The notes under the pieces: model-generated
Database searches by the model: none
What the model was told of the DNA's origin: nothing
The model's input: the letters and a program-made list of their open reading frames with translations, nothing else
Part shown: piece after piece, positions 8,205 through 17,986 of the stretch
How positions within the stretch are numbered: the first letter of the stretch is position 1
How the letters are laid out: every line of letters begins with the position of its first letter
Source of the DNA: Pontibacter indicus
GTDB taxonomy: Bacteria > Bacteroidota > Bacteroidia > Cytophagales > Hymenobacteraceae
Direction: 5' to 3'
DNA length: 64,000 bases
Assembly (NCBI RefSeq): GCF_900156345.1
Contig: NZ_FTPP01000001.1
Location: 1,736,001-1,800,000 of the forward strand
Position numbers and translations under genes: made by a program

Positions 8205-10439
8205 TTACAATTTCTTTCCGCGCAGGCGCAGGCTGTTGCCTACCACCGAAACTGAGCTAAGGGCCATGGCAGCGCCGGCCACCATCGGGTTGAGCAGGAA
8301 ACCGGTGAAGGGAAACAACAAACCCGCTGCCACAGGTATACAGATTACGTTGTAGATAAAGGCCCAGAACAGATTCTGACGGATCGTGCGTACTGTTGCC
8401 TGCGAAAGTCGAATGGCAGCGGCCACCTGCATCAGGTCAGAGCGCATCAGCGTGATGCCCGCCACGTCCATGGCCACATCTGTACCGTGCCCCATCGCAA
8501 TGCTGACGTCGGCCGTGGCCAGTGCCTGCGCATCGTTGATGCCGTCTCCCACCATAGCTACCACCTTGCCCTGCTCCTGCAGTTTCTTCACAAAGTCGGC
8601 CTTGTCGCCAGGCAGCAGTTCGGCTTCGTAGTGCGTGATGCCAACCTGTCGTGACACGGCCGCTGCCGTCTGGGCGTTATCGCCGGTGAGCATGTATACC
8701 TCCAGACCCGCTTTCTTCATGCGGACTATACCTTCGGCGGCAGCAGGTTTTATGGGGTCGCTGACCGCGAACACCCCCAGTGCCTTTTGCCCATTGGCAA
8801 AGTATACGGCTGTTTTAGCGTTTTCCTGCAGTTGTCGGGCCGCTTCTTCCAACTGATTGTCGAGTCTTATACCTTCCTGGCGCAGCAGCTTTTTGTTTCC
8901 GGCAAAGAACTTCTCTCCGCCAAAAGATGCTTCCACGCCCATACCTGTCACACTGTTAAAGTAGTCCGGCTCCAGGGTAGCAATGCCTTGTTCTTTGTAA
9001 TAGGTATAGATGGCCTGTGCAATCGGGTGTTCGGACTTGGCCTCGATCGAAAAGAAAAGCTGCTCCAATCGCTCCTGCTCGGTCACCCCTTCGGCCCATA
9101 CCACATCCGTAACAGAAGGCTTGCCCAGCGTGATGGTGCCCGTTTTATCCAGCAGGATGACGTTGGCTTTGTAGGCGTCCTCCAGGCTTTGCGCATCTTT
9201 GATCAGAATACCGTTCTCAGCACCCTTGCCCACACCCACCATAATGGCGGTCGGCGTAGCCAGACCCAAGGCACACGGACAGGCAATTACCAGCACCGAA
9301 ATCATCGACACCAACGCCTGAGACAAGTACGCCTCACCGCCAAATACTACCCAAGCCGCAAAGGTCAGGATCGCGATCAGCAGCACAACCGGAACGAAGA
9401 TACCTGCGATCTTGTCAACCAGCTTCTGCACCGGCGCTTTGCTGCCCTGCGCCTCCTGCACCATTTTGATGATATGGGCCAGCATCGTTTCCCCACCGGT
9501 TTTGCGGGCAACCAGTTGCAGACTGCCTTTCTGGTTGATGGTACCGGCAAAGAGCATGTCGCCCACCTGCTTCTGCACAGGCAGCGGCTCGCCGCTCAGC
9601 ATGCTTTCATCTACATAAGACCCACCGGATAGCACCTCGCCGTCCACCGGCACCCGATCGCCGGGCAACAGCAGCACCGCGTCCCCTATCCGGACTTCTT
9701 CGATGCGGATTTCGGCCTCCACGCCATCGCGCAGCACGCGCACGGTTTTAGGCTGCAGTCCCATCAGCTTCTTAATGGCCTCCGAGCTTCGGCTTTTAGC
9801 GCCCTCCTCCAGGTATTTGCCCAGCAAAATAAAGGCAATGATTACAGCGACGGCTTCATAGTACACATGCGGCTCCAGGCCCCGGCTCAGGAAAAACTGT
9901 GGGTATACGGTGTTGAACAGACTGAAGGCGAAGGCTATACCTGTACTCAGGGCCACCAGCGTATCCATATTGGCGCGCAGGTACTTGGCCTGTCCCCAGG
10001 CGTTCACGAAAAAGCGACGTCCGGCCCAGAACAGGATTGGGGTGGTGAAGGCCAGCATGGCCCAGTTGCCCCAACTGAAGGTATTGTGAAAGAACATGCC
10101 CAGTACAAACACCGGGAACGCCAGTACCGCTGCCGCAATGGTTTTGGTTCTGAGTATAGCCAGCGCCTTCTCCTGCCTCTCCTCCAGTTCTTCTTCGGTG
10201 TGTTGGCCAATGAGCAGTTCGAAGCCAATCTCGTGCAGGGTGTCGCGCAGTTGGTCCGGCCTCACCTGGTTCGGGGCATAGGCTACTTGCACCGTTTTGC
10301 CTGCGAAGTTCACGTTGGCTTCCTGCACGCCATCGACAGTGCGCAGCATGCTCTCGATGCTGGAAGCACAAGAGGCACACGTCATCCCTTCTACCGGGAA
10401 AGTGTCCTTTTTATAGTCTTTTTTAGTTAACGTTTCCAT
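8205..10439 (-). CDS. copA: Cu(+)-exporting P1B-type ATPase
   Basis: The 744 residues contain one N-terminal HMA domain (GMTCASC, Cys21 and Cys24), the actuator-domain loop SGEP, the transmembrane metal site CPC (Cys387-Pro-Cys389) in [13 protein letters not shown], the phosphorylated Asp431 in DKTGT, the HP motif (SEHPIA), TGDN and [10 protein letters not shown]. These together define the CopA group of Cu(I) exporters in the inner membrane. A second HMA domain, present in some homologues, is absent. The small chaperone gene follows 25 bases downstream. A probable promoter with a TACCTTTG box lies about 35 bases upstream of the ATG. No copper-responsive operator is visible to me. Confidence 0.95.
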   Translation of the reverse strand: METLTKKDYKKDTFPVEGMTCASCASSIESMLRTVDGVQEANVNFAGKTVQVAYAPNQVRPDQLRDTLHEIGFELLIGQHTEEELEERQEKALAILRTKTIAAAVLAFPVFVLGMFFHNTFSWGNWAMLAFTTPILFWAGRRFFVNAWGQAKYLRANMDTLVALSTGIAFAFSLFNTVYPQFFLSRGLEPHVYYEAVAVIIAFILLGKYLEEGAKSRSSEAIKKLMGLQPKTVRVLRDGVEAEIRIEEVRIGDAVLLLPGDRVPVDGEVLSGGSYVDESMLSGEPLPVQKQVGDMLFAGTINQKGSLQLVARKTGGETMLAHIIKMVQEAQGSKAPVQKLVDKIAGIFVPVVLLIAILTFAAWVVFGGEAYLSQALVSMISVLVIACPCALGLATPTAIMVGVGKGAENGILIKDAQSLEDAYKANVILLDKTGTITLGKPSVTDVVWAEGVTEQERLEQLFFSIEAKSEHPIAQAIYTYYKEQGIATLEPDYFNSVTGMGVEASFGGEKFFAGNKKLLRQEGIRLDNQLEEAARQLQENAKTAVYFANGQKALGVFAVSDPIKPAAAEGIVRMKKAGLEVYMLTGDNAQTAAAVSRQVGITHYEAELLPGDKADFVKKLQEQGKVVAMVGDGINDAQALATADVSIAMGHGTDVAMDVAGITLMRSDLMQVAAAIRLSQATVRTIRQNLFWAFIYNVICIPVAAGLLFPFTGFLLNPMVAGAAMALSSVSVVGNSLRLRGKKL

Positions 10440-10473
10440 GTCGTGTTACTGGTTTATCTCCCATTCAACTATA

Positions 10474-10500
10474 CAAAGGTACTCCCGTTCAAAGCCCAAA
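10474..10500 (-). promoter_or_regulatory. Probable copA promoter (TTTG / TAnnTTTG)
   Basis: Reading the minus strand, TACCTTTG (10481-10474) matches the Bacteroidota -7 consensus TAnnTTTG. A TTTG lies 15 bases further upstream (10500-10497). The ATG is 34 bases downstream of the box. The remainder of the 298-bp gap to the sensor kinase holds nothing else I can support. Confidence 0.5.
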
Positions 10501-10737
10501 GTGTTATGAAATCCCTGCAATTGTTTACATATTCTTGATGGCCTGCTGAGGAATCACAACGTTTGGCAGCATTATACTTATCTGAAATTCAAATAGCTGG
10601 AACTAATTAAGGTGGGTAGTTTTGTTTTTAGCATTATAAATGTTTATGTTCGGGGATAAACACTGATCACAATCGGTGCAAATTTCGCTACCCGAACATC
10701 CGCGCTGTTTAACTCAGTTAGCGCCTGTACCTTTACT

Positions 10738-13700
10738 ATGTTGAAAACAAACCAGCCTACGCATCTGCATGCAGCATCGCGCACGACTTATCTTGTGCTG
10801 TTTGCGTTCGCGGGTTTGCTGATTACCCTCCTTGCCCTTATCTCCTACACGTTCTGGCAGGCACGCCAGGTACAGCGCAGTCACGACGCCTATGTGGTGC
10901 TGGCCCTGCAGGAGCTCGAACTGATCGATGAGCTGCAGGCCAATGACGATGCCGTGCACAAGGCGGTGCTCCTGCACCTTACGTCAGCCAGCGTAGCCGA
11001 GAAAGCCCAATACGAAAAGGAAATCCAGGCCACACAGGCGCAGAACGCCGCCATCACCCGCCAGTTGATGGACATGATCCTGAATGATGAGCGCCGTAAC
11101 ATACTCCGCCACTTCGAAAACGAGACAGCCGCTCACGATACGCTGGTCAATCATTTGCTGCAACTGAGCCGCAGTGGGGACATAGCGGAGGCACTTGCCT
11201 ATAACCGCAATGTGATCACGCCGGAGTACCAGCAGCACCAAAACCACCTCGAAGAGCTGAGTGAGAGTATACGCCAGTCTACCCGACAAAGCGTCCGGCA
11301 GGCATCCCGGTCTTTTTCCTCGTTTATCGACAACCACAGGCTTATTCTGGTTATTATCGTCCTGACCAGCATCGCAGCGCTACTCCTGCTCCGTCACGTC
11401 ATCCAGCGGCTCCGGCACGACAACAAGCTGCTCAACGGAGAAATGCAGAAACGACAGGAACTGCAAAAAGCCCTCTTCGACAGCCAGTTGCAGTATAAGA
11501 TGCTTTTTGACCTGAACCCGATGCCCATGTGGGTGTATGACCGACTCACGATGCAGTTTCTGGACGTGAACGAGGCCGCCCTGCGCGAGTACGTTTACAG
11601 CCGGGAGGCTTTTTTGAAACTGAACATGTTCGACATCCGGCCAGAGGAGGATGTGCCGCTTCTGAAAATGAAACTGGACCAGGTAGACAAGCTGGAGTCG
11701 CACCAGAGCAACGTGCGCCACAAACGCAGCGATGGCAGCACGTTTGAGGTCGAGGCGATCTCCTATGCCCTACCACGCATTGGGGAAAGCATGTCCCGTT
11801 TGGTTGTTGCCATAAACGTGGACGAGCGACTGGAGATGATCAAAAAGCTGCAGGCAAGCGAAAAACAACTGCGGGAGATAAGCTCCAGCATACCGGGCGC
11901 CGTTTTCCAGCTGGAGATAAGGAGCCAGTCCCACTACGCCTTTACCTTTGTGAGCGATGGCATCCGGAACCTTTTCCAGGTAAGCCCTGAAGAGATTTAC
12001 AACAGCCCCTCGGCATTATACCGGCACATTGAACCTGATGATGTAGCGCAGGTGCGCCAGGCTATTGGCGACTCCTTCCTAAATCTTTCTCCTCTGATAG
12101 TACGCTTCCGGATCAGGCAGCCGCAGGACGGTAAATGGAAATGGGTGCAGACCCACGGGCTGCCTTCCAGAACCGAGTCTGGAAACGTAATCTGGAACGG
12201 CACCATCATCGACATCACCGACCAGATCACAGCGCAGGACAAACTGATGGCCAGCGAGGCAAATCTGAGAGCCCTGCTCGATAGTTCGCCCCAGGCAATC
12301 TACCTGCTCGACAAATCGATGCGCCTGATGATGTGCAACGCGGTGGCGCGGCAAGACGCACAAAAGCTGCTGATAATGGACCTGAAGGCAGGCATGAACT
12401 TTCTGGATCTGGTGAGCAAGGAAAAAGCACAGCAGTTCCGGGAGCAGCATAGACGGGCCATGAACGGCGAAACGGTCCTGTGCGAAGACGGCCACGGCGA
12501 TTACTGGCATGAAATGTCACTCCGTCCGGTGCTTGGGTCTGACAACCGCGTACTCGCCGTTGCCCTGAGCGTGCTCAATATATCACAACGCAAACTGGCT
12601 CTGGAGACTATTAAGCGCAACGAAGAGCAACTGGCCCGGGCTCAGAAGCTGGCACATCTGGGCAACTGGGAGCTGGACGTAGAACAGGACCTGGTGACCT
12701 GGTCTGACAGCGTGTACGACATTTATGGCGTCAGCAAGATGTCCTTTATACCTTCACGCACCAGTGTCATGCACTTTGTTCCGGAGTCTGAGCAGGAGAT
12801 TTTGCAGACAGCTATACAGGAAGCTTCTAAAAACCACACGCTTTTATCCATTGAGCACTCCATTGTGCGGCCTGACGGCCAGATGCGCACGGTTTATGAG
12901 ATAGGGCAGCCGGAATATGACGGGCAGGACAGGCTGGTTCGGTTCCATGGCTCCGTGCAGGATATCACAGATCGAAAAAGAACCGAGCAGGAAGCCCTGA
13001 AAGCGAAAAACCTGCTGCAATCCACGCTGGAGAACATCCCGGAAATAATCTTCTCTGCCGACACGTCTCTTACCATGCTCTACGTCAGTCCGCAGTGTCG
13101 CGAACTGACGGGCTATACCGAAGAGGAATTTACAAGCCAGCACAACCTCTGGTACAACATCACCCATCCGGAAGACCGGGAATACCTGGACCAGCATATT
13201 CTGCCCGCCCTGAAGAGAGGGGAGCGGCAGCATTACGAAGTCCGGTTTCTAACAAAAGATGGACAGTGCAGGTGGCTGATGTTCCGGGTTTCGCCCCGAA
13301 AAGATGAAAACGGGGTTGTGTACCGCTTTGACGGCTCTGCCTCCGATATGACGTCTTACAAAGTTGCGCAGCAGAAACGCGATGAGCTCACCGACCAGTT
13401 GCTGAAGCAGAACCAGAACCTGCAGCAGTTTGCCTATATCGTGTCGCACAACCTCAGGGCTCCTATTGCGAACATCCTGGGCCTGACCACCATATACAAC
13501 AAGCACAAGCCGGACTCGCCCATGAACCCGCGCGTGATTGAGAACCTGTTCAAGTCGGCAAAGCTCCTCGACACGACGATCCGCGACCTGAATGACATCC
13601 TCACTATCCGGAGCGAGCTTAACAATGTGCGGGAACAGATTAAGTTCGAGGACGTGTTCAAGGAAATATACGACAACCTGCCTTCAGAGTGGCTGTATGA

Positions 13701-14085
13701 GCACATAGAGCTTGACTGTGACTTTGAGGAGGCGCCCGAGGTAAACGGGGTTCGGAGTTACGTGCATAGTATTATGCATAATCTTATTACAAATGCGTTG
13801 AAATACAGATCGCCGGACAGAAATTTGCATCTGCGGCTTAAAACTTTCACTATTCCTAATTATATTTGTCTCAGCATATCAGACAATGGTCTCGGGATCG
13901 ATCTGAAAAAAGAGAAAGAAAAAGTCTTTGGGTTATACAAGAGATTCCACTCCCACGGAGAAGGCCGGGGTTTGGGGCTGCACCTTGTCAAAACCCAGGC
14001 TGAGCTGCTCGGCGGCAAAGTGGAAGTGGAAAGCCAGGTGAACGTAGGCACTACTTTTATTATTTATTTTAGACACACCCTGTAG
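10738..14085 (+). CDS. Five-PAS membrane sensor histidine kinase
   Basis: This 1115-residue kinase has a transmembrane helix at about 20-41, a helical extracytoplasmic region (about 42-200) resembling the four-helix-bundle MCP sensor, and a second helix at about 202-220. Five PAS/PAC units follow (about 243-360, 372-500, 505-620, 625-745 and 755-875). The dimerisation box is FAYIVSHNLRAPIANILGL with His904 as the likely phospho-acceptor. The HATPase domain shows NLITNALKY, SDNGLGIDL and GRGLGLHLVK. A receiver-only protein begins 2 bases after the stop and is its probable output partner. AUG at 10738 is used; TACCTTTA directly before it is too close to serve as its promoter. The ~3.8 kb kinase/receiver pair carries only one AGGTATA-type core, unlike its surroundings. 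Confidence 0.9.
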   Translation: MLKTNQPTHLHAASRTTYLVLFAFAGLLITLLALISYTFWQARQVQRSHDAYVVLALQELELIDELQANDDAVHKAVLLHLTSASVAEKAQYEKEIQATQAQNAAITRQLMDMILNDERRNILRHFENETAAHDTLVNHLLQLSRSGDIAEALAYNRNVITPEYQQHQNHLEELSESIRQSTRQSVRQASRSFSSFIDNHRLILVIIVLTSIAALLLLRHVIQRLRHDNKLLNGEMQKRQELQKALFDSQLQYKMLFDLNPMPMWVYDRLTMQFLDVNEAALREYVYSREAFLKLNMFDIRPEEDVPLLKMKLDQVDKLESHQSNVRHKRSDGSTFEVEAISYALPRIGESMSRLVVAINVDERLEMIKKLQASEKQLREISSSIPGAVFQLEIRSQSHYAFTFVSDGIRNLFQVSPEEIYNSPSALYRHIEPDDVAQVRQAIGDSFLNLSPLIVRFRIRQPQDGKWKWVQTHGLPSRTESGNVIWNGTIIDITDQITAQDKLMASEANLRALLDSSPQAIYLLDKSMRLMMCNAVARQDAQKLLIMDLKAGMNFLDLVSKEKAQQFREQHRRAMNGETVLCEDGHGDYWHEMSLRPVLGSDNRVLAVALSVLNISQRKLALETIKRNEEQLARAQKLAHLGNWELDVEQDLVTWSDSVYDIYGVSKMSFIPSRTSVMHFVPESEQEILQTAIQEASKNHTLLSIEHSIVRPDGQMRTVYEIGQPEYDGQDRLVRFHGSVQDITDRKRTEQEALKAKNLLQSTLENIPEIIFSADTSLTMLYVSPQCRELTGYTEEEFTSQHNLWYNITHPEDREYLDQHILPALKRGERQHYEVRFLTKDGQCRWLMFRVSPRKDENGVVYRFDGSASDMTSYKVAQQKRDELTDQLLKQNQNLQQFAYIVSHNLRAPIANILGLTTIYNKHKPDSPMNPRVIENLFKSAKLLDTTIRDLNDILTIRSELNNVREQIKFEDVFKEIYDNLPSEWLYEHIELDCDFEEAPEVNGVRSYVHSIMHNLITNALKYRSPDRNLHLRLKTFTIPNYICLSISDNGLGIDLKKEKEKVFGLYKRFHSHGEGRGLGLHLVKTQAELLGGKVEVESQVNVGTTFIIYFRHTL

Positions 14086-14087
14086 TA

Positions 14088-14504
14088 ATGAATACATTGA
14101 GAAGAGTAGTTTTGATTGATGATGATGAAGTGAATAATTTCGTTTGCGAGAGCATCATACGAAATGAGAACTTTGCCGAAGACGTTTACAGCTTCCAGGG
14201 AGCGGAAGAGGCGCTTGATTTTCTGAAGTCTTCTGTAGAGCCATCCGGCGAGAAGTTTCCTGACCTGATCTTCCTGGACATCAACATGCCAGGTATGGAC
14301 GGCTGGAATTTTATTGAGGAGTACCGCAAACTGCCGGAGTATGCCACGCAGAAGTGCAGCCTGTTCATGCTGTCCTCGGCCGTGGACCGCAAAGACATTC
14401 AGTACGCCCGTAGCCACAAAGAAGTAAAAGAATTCTTCTCGAAGCCGCTTTCCCCTGAAATCCTCGAATTCATCAAAGAAGAATATCTGGTGCGGGTAGA
14501 GTAA
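14088..14504 (+). CDS. Stand-alone receiver (CheY-like) response regulator
   Basis: The 138-residue protein is a single receiver domain: acidic pocket DDD (Asp11-13), phospho-acceptor Asp64 in FLDINMPGMDGW, conserved Ser/Thr region LSSAVD and Lys in FSKPLS. There is no DNA-binding or enzymatic output domain, so it acts through protein contact or phosphotransfer. It begins 2 bases after the sensor-kinase stop, indicating translational coupling. This kinase plus lone receiver layout is common in Cytophagales; the target is not identifiable from the sequence. A very strong bidirectional hairpin closes the operon. Confidence 0.9.
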   Translation: MNTLRRVVLIDDDEVNNFVCESIIRNENFAEDVYSFQGAEEALDFLKSSVEPSGEKFPDLIFLDINMPGMDGWNFIEEYRKLPEYATQKCSLFMLSSAVDRKDIQYARSHKEVKEFFSKPLSPEILEFIKEEYLVRVE

Positions 14505-14512
14505 CCCTGCCT

Positions 14513-14576
14513 CTCAAAAAGCCAGGAGCGCATGCCCCGTCTGTACCGACGTAGCATGCGCTCCTGGCTTTTTGAG
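14513..14576. terminator. Bidirectional terminator with a 23-bp perfect stem
   Basis: Bases 14513-14535 pair perfectly with 14554-14576 around an 18-nt loop. The A-run at the outer left and T-run at the outer right let it serve both the receiver gene (+) and the DUF305 gene (-), which converge here. Confidence 0.9.
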
Positions 14577-14587
14577 GCCCTGGTTAC

Positions 14588-15043
14588 CTAGTCCATTCGC
14601 TGGCGTATCTTCTCCATCTCTGCTATCTCTTCTTTCTGCGACCGGATGATCTCCTCTGCCAGCTTCTTCAGCTCCGGATCATGGATTCTGGCTTCTTCGC
14701 TTACCAGTATGGCCGAAGAGTGGTGTGGGATCATGGAGTTGATGAAAGCCTTGTCACCGACAAAGGACTGGTTGCGCAGCGTAATGAATGAACCAACGAT
14801 TGCGATAATACTCATGACGGTGATAATGGCGTTGAGCTTTTTATCCCTGTACATCGGCCGCATTACCAGCAACATGATCAAAGCCATGGGTGCTACCATC
14901 AGGATGGTCATGTACAGGCGGTTAAGGTTGAGGTCAAAGTGGCTGATTTCGGCTATGTTGCTGAACATGACGGCATACATTACCACAAAGGAAAGGCCTA
15001 ACATCAGCATAAACTTTCCATAGTTCCCCTTCTCCATAAGCAC
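14588..15043 (-). CDS. DUF305-domain membrane protein
   Basis: The 151 residues hold three hydrophobic helices (about 11-30, 42-62 and 72-92) and a C-terminal DUF305 segment with the MIPHHSSAILVSEEA signature and a conserved helix ending in II..QKEEI.EM. The His-rich IPHH motif suggests a metal-binding four-helix fold facing the periplasm. DUF305 proteins are often found beside copper-handling genes; this one follows an AraC-type regulator by 4 bases on the same strand. MLMEKGN could start at either Met1 or Met3. I infer a role in metal (copper) homeostasis, not proven by the sequence. Confidence 0.8.
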   Translation of the reverse strand: MLMEKGNYGKFMLMLGLSFVVMYAVMFSNIAEISHFDLNLNRLYMTILMVAPMALIMLLVMRPMYRDKKLNAIITVMSIIAIVGSFITLRNQSFVGDKAFINSMIPHHSSAILVSEEARIHDPELKKLAEEIIRSQKEEIAEMEKIRQRMD

Positions 15044-15047
15044 TTTT

Positions 15048-15632
15048 TCAGTTAACGTTATCGAGCGGCTTGCGCAACGGAGCCGCCGCTTTCTTATACT
15101 CGGATGGCGACATGCCGGTTACCTGCTTGAACTGTGCCGACAGGTGCGCCACGCTGCTATACCCTAGCTTAAAACTGATCTCACTCAGGCTTAGCTCATT
15201 GTAAGCCAACAGCTCCTTCGCCCGTTCCACTTTCTGCAGCACCACATAGCGCGCTATCGTCAGGCCTTCCTCCGCCGAGAAGAGCGTACTTAAGGTATGG
15301 TAGTCGCGGCCAAGTTCCTGCGCCAGGTAATCCGACACGTTGACGTTCAGGTGCTCCACCTCCCCTGAGCGGATGAGGCCAATGAGGGCGATCTTGATCT
15401 TCTCGACCAGCTCGGCCTTCTTGTCTTCGATCAGCTCAAAGCCATTTTCCTGCAGTGATTCCCGCAGTTGCTGAAGTTGGACGGCTGTGGGCTCCTGCTC
15501 TAGCTTCACCTCGCCCAGCTGGATGGCCAGCGGCTGTAGATCAAGTTTGTCAAGTTCCTGGTTCACCACCTTCAGGCAGCGGGGGCATACCATGTTGCGG
15601 ATATGCAATGTATGGGGCTTTTTCATGTTCAA
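15048..15632 (-). CDS. AraC-type regulator with N-terminal CxxC metal-binding-like domain
   Basis: This 194-residue protein begins with a ~70-residue segment, HIRNMVCPRC (Cys16 and Cys19) then a LxPLAIQLGEV-like strand, that resembles a HMA ferredoxin fold with an MxCxxC metal site. The second half is a standard AraC double helix-turn-helix (about 105-180: EISFKLGYSSVAHLSAQFKQVTGMSPSEYKK). The fusion of a metal-site domain to an AraC DNA-binding domain suggests that it senses a thiophilic metal directly. It is co-directional with DUF305 (4-base gap) and lies about 4.6 kb from copA. A TAGATTTG -7 box sits about 70 bases upstream. Regulation of copA is a reasonable guess. Confidence 0.8.
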   Translation of the reverse strand: MNMKKPHTLHIRNMVCPRCLKVVNQELDKLDLQPLAIQLGEVKLEQEPTAVQLQQLRESLQENGFELIEDKKAELVEKIKIALIGLIRSGEVEHLNVNVSDYLAQELGRDYHTLSTLFSAEEGLTIARYVVLQKVERAKELLAYNELSLSEISFKLGYSSVAHLSAQFKQVTGMSPSEYKKAAAPLRKPLDNVN

Positions 15633-15702
15633 TATATGGAGGGTCGTGGTTTACGGCGGTTGTGCATCAAGATAATCCTTTGCATGCACGCCTATACCTA
15701 TG

Positions 15703-15729
15703 CAAATCTAACAAAACATTTCGCCCAAA
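15703..15729 (-). promoter_or_regulatory. Probable promoter of the AraC/DUF305 operon
   Basis: On the minus strand TAGATTTG (15710-15703) fits TAnnTTTG and a TTTG (15729-15726) lies 15 bases upstream. The leader to the ATG would be about 65 nt. Confidence 0.45.
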
Positions 15730-15874
15730 CGCTCCCGGCACTTTTTACAGCACCTTGCGCTCTTTGAATTATTCCGATAAGCTTCCTGTTGTACCCATAT
15801 TCAGCCTTCCTATACCTGCTGCGAGGCAGTACAGAGGGTATTAAATAAATAAGAGCAAGCCCGAATAATAGACT

Positions 15875-15882
15875 TACCTTTG
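15875..15882 (+). promoter_or_regulatory. -7 box of the rhlE-type helicase gene
   Basis: TACCTTTG fits TAnnTTTG and ends 23 bases before the ATG. No clear TTTG element is present upstream. Confidence 0.4.
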
Positions 15883-15905
15883 TAGCTTGCAATAACCAAT
15901 CATAC

Positions 15906-17324
15906 ATGACATTTAGCGAATTAAATTTAATTGAACCGATCCTGAAGGCGCTTCAGGCGGAGGGCTATACACAACCTACGCCTATACAGGAACGTGCTAT
16001 ACCACACCTTTTGGCAGGCACCGACGTGCTTGGCTGCGCTCAGACGGGCACAGGCAAGACAGCAGCCTTTGCCATACCTGTGTTGCAAATGCTGCACAAC
16101 CAGAAAAACAGAGCCCCAAGAACTATCAAGACGCTTATCCTGACTCCTACCCGGGAGCTGGCTATACAGATCAACGAAAGCTTTGCCGCCTACGGCAAAA
16201 ACACCGACGTGCGCCATACCGTTATTTTCGGCGGTGTGTCGCAGCATGCCCAGGTGCAGGAGCTAAAGCGCGGCATTGACGTGCTTATCGCAACGCCGGG
16301 CCGCCTGCTCGATCTGATCGGACAGGGATTCATCTCCCTGAAGCACGTGGAGTTTTTTGTGCTCGACGAAGCAGACCGCATGCTCGACATGGGTTTTATC
16401 CACGACATCAAGCGCATTATACCCATGTTGCCGAAGCAGCGGCAGTCGCTGTTCTTCTCCGCTACCATGCCTCCCGTTATCCAGGCACTGGCCGATACCA
16501 TTTTGGTTAACCCGGTGAAGGTGGAGGTGACACCCGTGTCGTCTACGGCCGAGAAAGTGGGCCAGGCCGTGTACTTTGTGGAGAAAAACGACAAGCGCGA
16601 CTTGCTGCGCCACCTGCTATCTGATCGGGATATTGAGCGCGTGCTGGTGTTTACGAGAACCAAGCACGGTGCCGACCGGGTGGTGAAGGACCTCAACAAA
16701 GCGAACATCCAGGCCGAGGCCATCCATGGCAACAAATCGCAGAACGCGCGTCAGCGTGCGCTGAGTAACTTTAAGGCTGGCAGCACCCGTGTGCTGGTGG
16801 CAACGGACATCGCCGCACGCGGCATTGACGTGGAGGAACTATCGCACGTGATCAACTACGAACTGCCAAACGAGCCTGAGACGTACGTTCACCGCATTGG
16901 CCGTACTGGCCGAGCCGGCAACGCAGGTATAGCCCTGTCGTTCTGCGACGTGGAAGAACGCTACTACCTGAACGACATCCAGAAGCTGATCAACAAGAAG
17001 ATCAAAGTCAATGCGGACCATCCATTCGCCCTGCCCGAGCACTTGTCGGTGAACCTGGAACTGGCCAAAAAGCCGAAAGGACCAGCCGGCAGAGAGCCCC
17101 GCAACCGCGATGCAGCCAACAACGGCAACCGCTCAGCTTCTGCTGGCAACAGACCATCTGGCAACCGCAATGGCAATAGCCGTGCTGGCGGAAACGAAGG
17201 AAGCAACCGCACTGCAGCTAGCAACGGCAATTCGGGTCGCTCATCAAACGGCGGAGGCCGCAGAAACTGGCGTAACAAGAAAGGGAGCGGCCAGAGCAAC
17301 TCGTCTGCCAAACGCGAAGCTTAA
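15906..17324 (+). CDS. rhlE: DEAD-box RNA helicase, RhlE type
   Basis: The 472-residue protein has every helicase motif: Q-motif [10 protein letters not shown], motif I AQTGTGKT (Ala45 on), Ia PTRELA, II DEAD (154-157), [17 protein letters not shown] and [10 protein letters not shown]. After residue ~380 comes a basic, low-complexity tail rich in Gly, Asn, Ser and Arg, typical of RhlE/CsdA-like helicases and used for RNA binding. Its role is RNA unwinding, probably in ribosome assembly or cold adaptation. RhlE versus another DEAD-box subgroup cannot be settled from motifs alone. The first few hundred bases contain several partial matches to the window-wide octamer. Confidence 0.9.
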   Translation: MTFSELNLIEPILKALQAEGYTQPTPIQERAIPHLLAGTDVLGCAQTGTGKTAAFAIPVLQMLHNQKNRAPRTIKTLILTPTRELAIQINESFAAYGKNTDVRHTVIFGGVSQHAQVQELKRGIDVLIATPGRLLDLIGQGFISLKHVEFFVLDEADRMLDMGFIHDIKRIIPMLPKQRQSLFFSATMPPVIQALADTILVNPVKVEVTPVSSTAEKVGQAVYFVEKNDKRDLLRHLLSDRDIERVLVFTRTKHGADRVVKDLNKANIQAEAIHGNKSQNARQRALSNFKAGSTRVLVATDIAARGIDVEELSHVINYELPNEPETYVHRIGRTGRAGNAGIALSFCDVEERYYLNDIQKLINKKIKVNADHPFALPEHLSVNLELAKKPKGPAGREPRNRDAANNGNRSASAGNRPSGNRNGNSRAGGNEGSNRTAASNGNSGRSSNGGGRRNWRNKKGSGQSNSSAKREA

Positions 17325-17342
17325 CCTGTAACTATACCTAAA

Positions 17343-17380
17343 AAAAAGCCCTGCCACTCAGTTGAGTAGCAGGGCTTTTT
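17343..17380. terminator. Bidirectional terminator between convergent genes
   Basis: AAAAAGCCCTGC pairs with GCAGGGCTTTTT, and the interior adds an ACTCA/TGAGT stem. It lies between rhlE (+) and the hydrophilic protein gene (-). Confidence 0.85.
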
Positions 17381-17390
17381 ACTTAGTGTC

Positions 17391-17409
17391 AGGTATAGAG
17401 GCTATACCT
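17391..17409. repeat. Inverted pair of the AGGTATAG octamer
   Basis: AGGTATAG, a 3-nt spacer AGG, then CTATACCT: a perfect 8-bp stem immediately before the stop codon of the minus-strand gene. Another CTATACCT lies at about 17331. See the window-wide motif finding. Confidence 0.8.
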
Positions 17410-17780
17410 TAAATACGGCTTTGGTCGCTGTCGTTCTGCTCCGTGTCATCACCGCCGAAAGGCTGTTGGCGGCTGCGGATGCCGTTCACATCATCGTCCA
17501 TGGCAGTATCGCTGCCTTCGTACTCAAAACCCGGCCCCTGTGCGAATTCTTCGGTGCTCTTCGGGTTGTTGGCCCCATAGCCGGTCGTTTCATTGCCCCG
17601 GATGTGCAGGTTTTCCAGGCTGTCCTTCTGGTCGCCGCGCTCCAGCGCTCCCCCCTGCCCCACATTGCGCTTGGCGCTTGGGTCGGGTTTGTTGCCCATG
17701 GTCTGGCCTTTGCGGTGCTCTTCGTTTATATTCTTCGGCCTGTTGGGCGTGTTCTGTATATCTTCATCTCTGGTTGCCAT
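17409..17780 (-). CDS. Hydrophilic, probably disordered protein of unknown function
   Basis: The 123 residues contain no hydrophobic segment and are rich in Asp, Glu, Asn, Gln, Gly and Arg, with few aromatic residues. It reads as intrinsically disordered, comparable with stress-associated hydrophilins, but I recognise no named family. It has its own ATG and is isolated between two strand switches. The amino-acid composition differs sharply from its neighbours, although GC content does not. No function is assigned. Confidence 0.6.
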   Translation of the reverse strand: MATRDEDIQNTPNRPKNINEEHRKGQTMGNKPDPSAKRNVGQGGALERGDQKDSLENLHIRGNETTGYGANNPKSTEEFAQGPGFEYEGSDTAMDDDVNGIRSRQQPFGGDDTEQNDSDQSRI

Positions 17781-17902
17781 AATTCAATTCGTTTGTTTAC
17801 CTGAGTGTATACGCTCCGTCAGGAGTTCAGTTAGGTATAGCCTTTATTACTTAACATAATTTAACAACCATACACTTTTACACATCTCCCGTTTCTTTCA
17901 AT

Positions 17903-17910
17903 TATCTTTG
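17903..17910 (+). promoter_or_regulatory. -7 box upstream of the small His-tailed membrane protein
   Basis: TATCTTTG matches TAnnTTTG, 76 bases before the ATG chosen at 17987. Confidence 0.35.
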
Positions 17911-17986
17911 AGCGAAATTTAGGTGAGTGGATGGCACGCATGGCGCCCCGATTGCGTTACAGAAAGAACCGGCAGCTAAAACGCTT

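Noticed and set aside
8787..10430. Long + strand frames (281 and 187 codons) across copA
   Set aside because: They lie opposite the clear copA coding frame, with low-complexity composition and no known motifs.
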